Assembly (NCBI GenBank): GCA_944381315.1
Contig: CALWKR010000052.1
Span: 1-34,699 of the forward strand
Direction of reading: 5' to 3'
Length of the DNA stretch: 34,699 nt
Source of the DNA: an uncultured Christensenellaceae bacterium
GTDB lineage: Bacteria > Bacillota > Clostridia > Christensenellales > UBA3700
Part shown: piece by piece, positions 31,075-34,699 of the stretch
Layout: each line of letters opens with the position of its first letter
How positions within the stretch are numbered: the first letter of the stretch is position 1
Notes under the pieces: generated by a model
Databases searched by the model: none
What the model was told of the DNA's origin: nothing
What the model saw: the letters and a program-made list of their open reading frames with translations, nothing else
Position numbers and translations under genes: made by a program

Positions 31075-32247
31075 TTAGATCCTTGCGACGCCCGTCTTGC
31101 GCGCCGCCTCTTTGACGGCATTCGCAACGGCGTCTTTAACTAACGGATTGAACGAATCGGGAATGATGTAATCGGGTCTGAGTTCGTTCTCGGGAATGAC
31201 AGCCGCGATGGCCTCGGCAGCCGCGATCTTCATCTCGTCGTTGATGTCCTTGGCTCTGACGTCGAGAGCGCCGCGGAAGATGCCCGGGAAAGCGAGCACG
31301 TTGTTGATCTGATTGGGGAAGTCGCTGCGGCCCGTGCCGACGATCTTCGCACCTGCGGCGAGGGCTTCGTCGGGCATGATCTCAGGGACGGGGTTCGCCA
31401 TCGCGAAGATGACGGGATCCTTTGCCATGCTCTTGACCATTTCGGGAGTGAGACTGCCGGGAGCAGAGACGCCGATGAACACGTCTGCGCCTTTGATGAC
31501 ATCGCTGAGCAAGCCCTTCTTCTTTTGCGTATTGGAGATTGCAGCCATTTCGCGCTTGATGTCGTTGAGTCCGTCTCTGCCTTCATAGATCGCACCCTTG
31601 CGGTCGCAGAGGATGACGTCGCGCAAGCCCTTGCTCATCAGCAGGCGCGTGATCGCTATGCCTGCCGCGCCGGAACCGTTGACGACGACGGAGATCTCGG
31701 ACAGCTTTTTGCCCGTCAGCTTGAGAGCGTTGAGCATAGCCGCCATAGTGACGACGGCAGTGCCGTGCTGATCGTCGTGGAAGATGGGGATGTCGCAGAT
31801 CTCTTTGAGCCTCTTCTCGATCTCAAAGCAGCGCGGAGCGGAGATGTCTTCGAGGTTGACGCCGCCGAAGCTGCCCGCGATCATCGCGACGGTGTTGACG
31901 ATGTCGTCGACGTTCTTGGAGCGCACGCACAGAGGGAACGCGTCCACGCCGCCAAAGGTCTTGAACAGCGCGCACTTGCCCTCCATGACGGGCATGCCGG
32001 CTTCGGGGCCGATGTCTCCGAGCCCGAGCACCGCGGTGCCGTCCGTGACGACGGCGACGAGGTTTGCTCTGCGCGTATAGACATAGGACAGATCCACATC
32101 CTTGGAGATCTCAAGGCAGGGTTCCGCAACGCCGGGGGTATATGCGACGGCAAGCTCTTCACGATTGGTGATAGGGGCGCGAGAGATGACCTCTATCTTG
32201 CCCTCCCACTCGCGGTGTTTCGCGAGCGCGTATTCTTTTTTGTTCAT
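31075..32247 (-). CDS. Malic enzyme (malate dehydrogenase, decarboxylating)
   Basis: A 390-residue cytosolic enzyme converting malate to pyruvate and CO2 while reducing NAD(P)+. The length matches the short bacterial malic enzymes. Visible landmarks are AYTPGVAEPC with catalytic Tyr36, GKCALFKTFGGVDAFPLC with catalytic Lys91, the metal-site block FHDDQHGTAVV, the dinucleotide-binding motif VVVNGSGAAGIAI, and SAPGSLTPEMV and FAMANPVPEI near the end. The coenzyme preference cannot be decided safely. The frame is open to 32358, but the ATG at 32245-32247 with AGGAG 7-8 nt upstream gives the normal N-terminus MNKKEYALAKHREW. It lies 28 bp after the dehydrogenase gene and ends at a strong terminator, so the two form one operon. 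Confidence 0.95.
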   Translation of the reverse strand: MNKKEYALAKHREWEGKIEVISRAPITNREELAVAYTPGVAEPCLEISKDVDLSYVYTRRANLVAVVTDGTAVLGLGDIGPEAGMPVMEGKCALFKTFGGVDAFPLCVRSKNVDDIVNTVAMIAGSFGGVNLEDISAPRCFEIEKRLKEICDIPIFHDDQHGTAVVTMAAMLNALKLTGKKLSEISVVVNGSGAAGIAITRLLMSKGLRDVILCDRKGAIYEGRDGLNDIKREMAAISNTQKKKGLLSDVIKGADVFIGVSAPGSLTPEMVKSMAKDPVIFAMANPVPEIMPDEALAAGAKIVGTGRSDFPNQINNVLAFPGIFRGALDVRAKDINDEMKIAAAEAIAAVIPENELRPDYIIPDSFNPLVKDAVANAVKEAARKTGVARI

Positions 32248-32275
32248 AATATTCTCCTTGCCTTTCGGCGGACAT

Positions 32276-33211
32276 TCAAATGCCGAGTTGGTCCATAAAC
32301 TCGCGCAGTCCCTTCGCGGACTTGCGCAGCTTGACAAGCTCGTCTTCGCTGAAATCATAGGGCAAGTGGCTGACGACGCCGTTCTTGCCGAGCACGCTGG
32401 GCACGCTTATGCAGACGTTGCCGATGCCGTAATAGTCGTCGATGAACGACGACACATTGAAGATGCTGCCGCAGTCGCCCATGATCGTGCCGCACAGCTC
32501 TGCGACGATGGCTGCGATCGCAAAGTTGGTGACGCCCTTGCGCTTGATGACCTGCGCGCCGAGTCCGATGATGTCGTTGACAAGTCCGTCCTTGTCGATC
32601 TCGACGTTCATCTTGTCGCAATAGCTGTCAAGCTTCATTCCCGAAACGTGAACGGAGCTCCAGACGGCGAATTGGCTCTCGCCGTGCTCGCCCGCCATAA
32701 AGCCGTGGATGTTGCGGATGTCGGCGTTGAGCGCCTTGCTGAGCATATAGCGGAAGCGCGCGGAGTCGAGCACCGTGCCGCTGCCGAAGACCTTGCCGGC
32801 AGGCAAGCCCGTCTCTTTGAGAATGACGTATGTCATTATGTCCACGGGGTTGGACACGACGAGGATGACTCCGCCGTTGTAGTGCTGTTTGATGTTTTGG
32901 GCGATGTCGCGCGCGATGTTGATGTTCTTCGCCGCGAGATCGAGGCGAGTTTCGCCCGGCTTGCGTCCGAGTCCGGCCGCAACGACGATGATGTCGCTGT
33001 CTTTTACGTCGGCATAAGTGCCGCTGTGGATGTTCATCCTGCCGATGGTGATCAAGCCGTGGTTGATGTCCATCGCTTCGCCTTCGGCCTTGTCGTTGTT
33101 GACGTCGACGATGGCGAGCTCTCGCACGATGTGCTTTTGCGCGATCGAATATGCCGCCGTAGCTCCGACGGTCCCGGCGCCGATAATACAAATTTTGGAA
33201 TGTCCGTTCAA
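32276..33211 (-). CDS. L-lactate/malate dehydrogenase family, probable malate dehydrogenase
   Basis: A 311-residue NAD-dependent 2-hydroxyacid dehydrogenase with the LDH-type fold. IGAGTVGATAAY is the NAD motif, Asp36 ends beta-2, and Asp149, Arg152 and His176 (GEHGES) are the catalytic and substrate residues corresponding to D168, R171 and H195 of LDH. The specificity loop reads AGLGRKPGETRLDL. Arg83 occupies the position of Gln102 of lactate dehydrogenases, where Arg is the malate dehydrogenase residue. Automatic annotation would probably say L-lactate dehydrogenase. Arg83 and the neighbouring malic enzyme favour oxaloacetate/malate as substrates. The start is TTG at 33209-33211 with AGAGG 9-10 nt upstream; no in-frame ATG is near. 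It is the first gene of the operon. Confidence 0.9.
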   Translation of the reverse strand: MNGHSKICIIGAGTVGATAAYSIAQKHIVRELAIVDVNNDKAEGEAMDINHGLITIGRMNIHSGTYADVKDSDIIVVAAGLGRKPGETRLDLAAKNINIARDIAQNIKQHYNGGVILVVSNPVDIMTYVILKETGLPAGKVFGSGTVLDSARFRYMLSKALNADIRNIHGFMAGEHGESQFAVWSSVHVSGMKLDSYCDKMNVEIDKDGLVNDIIGLGAQVIKRKGVTNFAIAAIVAELCGTIMGDCGSIFNVSSFIDDYYGIGNVCISVPSVLGKNGVVSHLPYDFSEDELVKLRKSAKGLREFMDQLGI

Positions 33212-33260
33212 GTGTATCGACCTCTTAAATTATTTCACAATATCCCTCAAACCGCGTGCA

Positions 33261-33289
33261 ATTATAACATATTTTCGCATTCAAGTAAA
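33261..33289 (-). promoter_or_regulatory. Promoter of the dehydrogenase-malic enzyme operon
   Basis: On the minus strand TTTACT (33284-33289) and a perfect TATAAT (33261-33266) are 17 bp apart. Predicted leader is about 43 nt ahead of the TTG start. The remaining intergenic DNA to 33489 has a T-run and CGCG-rich stretches and no other recognisable site. Confidence 0.6.
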
Positions 33290-33489
33290 AGGAATTCGTC
33301 GGGCTTTGTCCGATTTTTCACAAATTATTTTTTTCCGCGCTCCGCGCGCGCATATTTCAGACGACTTAGCGGTACAAATGCGGCGCAGCGCGTTTACAAA
33401 ACTTTTGCAATTCCGTTGCCCTATCTTTACATCGCCGCAACGCATCGGCAACTCCGCCATGCGACAATATCGCCATAGGAGGCAAAACC

Positions 33490-33804
33490 ATGAAACGTCC
33501 CGACAGCTGCATCGAGCGCATCTATGCGCTCACAAAACGTGTGGAGCGCCCCTCCGCGATCCTCTCCGCCGCAATGACCGTCCTCGGCGCCGTCATGCTC
33601 ATCGGCGGAGCGTTCTCCGCAAGCGCGCACGATCCAATCGCCGCGCTCGCACTCTTCGTCGTCGGAGCGATCGTTCTCTCGCTCGTCAAGACGGCTGCGT
33701 CCACGCTGACGACCTACCGCCGCAACGCCGCCGCCCCGGAGATGGCAAAGCTTATGCGAGAATATATGGGCATAGACGATCCTTCCACAGATGTGCCTTT
33801 TTGA
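33490..33804 (+). CDS. Small two-helix membrane protein (104 aa)
   Basis: An unrecognised 104-residue protein. A basic, soluble N-terminus (MKRPDSCIERIYALTKRVERP) leads into two predicted membrane helices, about residues 25-43 (ILSAAMTVLGAVMLIGGAF) and 49-68 (PIAALALFVVGAIVLSLV). A polar C-terminal tail (YRRNAAAPEMAKLMREYMGIDD) ends in DVPF. Both termini would be cytoplasmic by the positive-inside rule. The ATG is preceded by AGGAGG at a good spacing of 7 nt, which supports that it is a real gene. No convincing promoter was found in the 278 bp upstream. Function unknown. Confidence 0.72.
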   Translation: MKRPDSCIERIYALTKRVERPSAILSAAMTVLGAVMLIGGAFSASAHDPIAALALFVVGAIVLSLVKTAASTLTTYRRNAAAPEMAKLMREYMGIDDPSTDVPF

Positions 33805-33833
33805 GAATTTAGTTAAATTTTTGTCAACAACTA

Positions 33834-33862
33834 TTGCGAAAGCGCCGATCACGCGATATAAT
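33834..33862 (+). promoter_or_regulatory. Promoter of the 73-aa membrane protein gene
   Basis: TTGCGA (33834-33839), a 17-bp spacer and TATAAT (33857-33862). The -10 region is duplicated by the adjacent 20-bp tandem repeat, giving a second TATAAT at 33877-33882 without a good -35 box. Confidence 0.65.
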
Positions 33863-33882
33863 CGCCGATCACGCGATATAAT
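33843..33882 (+). repeat. Perfect 20-bp tandem duplication carrying the -10 box
   Basis: Two identical, adjacent 20-bp copies (33843-33862 and 33863-33882), each ending in GCGATATAAT, duplicate the promoter -10 element. Confidence 0.9.
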
Positions 33883-33919
33883 ATTTGATAGAGAAAACTT
33901 TCTCAAAGGAGGAACTTTT

Positions 33920-34141
33920 ATGACTTGGTTCAACAAACAGAGCCGTCTTGTGCAGATCATCCTGCTGCTCATCCCGGTCGTCAACTGGGTGGTCGAAATC
34001 ATCGTCAGATGGAGCACCTATTTCAAAAAGGGCGGTGTTGTCCGCCTCGTCATCAGCATCGTCGTTCTCTTTGGCGGTTTGTTCGTCGGCTGGCTCGACG
34101 TCATCTGGACGCTGTTGTTCAAGAAGCTGTTTTTGCAATAA
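33920..34141 (+). CDS. Small two-helix membrane protein (73 aa)
   Basis: A 73-residue hydrophobic protein starting MTWFNKQSRLVQIILLLIPV. Two membrane helices are predicted, about residues 10-29 and 42-66 (VVRLVISIVVLFGGLFVGWLDVIW), joined by a basic loop (RWSTYFKKGG), with a KK-containing C-terminus. The aromatic and Asn/Arg pattern (SRLVQ, VNWVVE) suggests a conserved small membrane protein, but I do not recognise a named family. The frame is open to 33791. The ATG at 33920 is chosen because AAAGGAGG sits 7 nt before it and the promoter lies at 33834-33882, inside the longer frame. It is followed by a strong terminator, so it is monocistronic. Confidence 0.78.
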   Translation: MTWFNKQSRLVQIILLLIPVVNWVVEIIVRWSTYFKKGGVVRLVISIVVLFGGLFVGWLDVIWTLLFKKLFLQ

Positions 34142-34168
34142 CGACTTCGCGCATCTCATTCAGAGAGC

Positions 34169-34199
34169 AAAAAGCACCGCTCCTTGCGGTGCTTTTTTT
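34169..34199 (+). terminator. Rho-independent terminator after the 73-aa gene
   Basis: AAAAAGCACCGC and GCGGTGCTTTTT form a 12-bp stem with a 5-nt loop, followed by further T. It is 27 bp after the stop codon. Confidence 0.93.
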
Positions 34200-34288
34200 G
34201 CGCAAAACTCGCAAAACCCAACACATGTCGCAAATTTTCTCCCTCTATCCGACGCGTCAAGCTCTGCAACACATCTGCGTTCGCGCAA

Positions 34289-34699
34289 TATCAACCAAGC
34301 ATGACGAGCTCTTACGCTCGATCTAACTCAACTCTGTTGCCGCCACACGGCCGCTGCCTTGTCAAGCATGTATGACATACTTTTTGTAACGCTCAGGCAA
34401 ATTGCAACTTTGCCGCCGCCACGCGGCCGCTGCCCTGTCAAGCATGTATGACATACTTTTTGTAACGCTTAGGCAAATTGCAACTTTGCCGCCGCCACGC
34501 GGCCGCTGTCCTGTCAAGCTTATATGACATACTTTTTGTAACGCTCAGGCAAATTGCAACTTTGCCGCCGCCACGCGGCCGCTGCCTTGTCAAGCATGTA
34601 TAACATACTTTTTGTAACGCTTAGGCAAATTGCAACTTTGCCGCCGCCACGCGGCCGCTGTCCTGTCAAGCTTATATGACATACTTTTTGTAACGCTCA
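34289..34699. repeat. Tandem array of 76-bp repeats, continuing past the window
   Basis: GTCAAGC recurs at 34361, 34437, 34513, 34589 and 34665, exactly 76 bp apart, and the whole unit is conserved between them. A degenerate edge copy is visible from about 34289. Each unit carries the palindrome GCGGCCGC (ACGGCCGC in the first), an inverted repeat GGCAAA-N7-TTTGCC, and a GTAT-GAC-ATAC type element. No gene is seen from 34200 to the window end. Confidence 0.92.

Noticed and set aside
34361..34699. CRISPR array
   Set aside because: The entire 76-bp period is conserved, with no unique spacers between short repeats, and no cas gene is in the window.
34361..34699. Tandem tRNA genes, suggested by the 76-bp length
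   Set aside because: No T-loop GTTCGA motif, no cloverleaf stems and no CCA-type end were found in the unit.

Overview
The window looks like a chromosomal segment of an anaerobic, Gram-positive-type bacterium, most plausibly an uncultured gut member of the Clostridia. The basis is strong AGGAGG-type ribosome binding sites, sigma-A-like promoters with TATAAT/TAAAAT boxes, lipobox lipoproteins, fermentative central-metabolism genes (gap, a malic enzyme, a lactate/malate dehydrogenase) and large repeat-rich surface proteins of a kind common in gut Clostridia. Coding DNA is mostly around 60% G+C by hand count of sample lines. No rRNA, tRNA, transposase, phage gene or CRISPR array was recognised, so the lineage call is an inference.

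Layout. 1-501 (minus): the first half of gap, cut by the window edge just before the catalytic Cys, with its promoter. 640-2313 (minus): a membrane-anchored BspA-like leucine-rich-repeat surface protein with its own promoter. 2419-5210 (minus): two FAD-dependent oxidoreductases that overlap by 7 bp; the first may be translated from a leaderless mRNA. 5344-27037 (minus): a 21.7-kb apparent operon of four exported proteins. In transcription order these are a 2816-residue lipoprotein, two related proteins of 2121 and 2093 residues, and a 166-residue lipoprotein, ending at a rho-independent terminator at 5273-5304. 27287-29258 (minus): an OmpR-type response regulator and histidine kinase with promoter and terminator. 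29557-30541 (plus): an MmcQ/YjbR-like gene overlapping a DEDDh exonuclease gene, driven by a perfect-consensus promoter. 30542-31026: non-coding DNA with a degenerate tandem repeat. 31075-33211 (minus): a malic enzyme gene behind a lactate/malate dehydrogenase gene. 33490-34141 (plus): two small membrane proteins. 34200-34699: a tandem array of 76-bp repeats running off the window.

How the genes work together. The giant operon is the main accessory feature. It would coat the cell with a lipid-anchored InlB-repeat/beta-module protein and two proteins that each carry GLUG-like and MBG-like repeats between an N-terminal export segment and a C-terminal membrane segment. None shows LPXTG, so anchoring appears to be by lipid or transmembrane helix rather than by sortase. 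The two-component system lies directly upstream but is separated by a terminator; control of the operon by it is only a hypothesis. The dehydrogenase carries Arg where lactate dehydrogenases have the specificity residue Gln102. With the adjacent malic enzyme this suggests an oxaloacetate-malate-pyruvate shunt rather than lactate fermentation.
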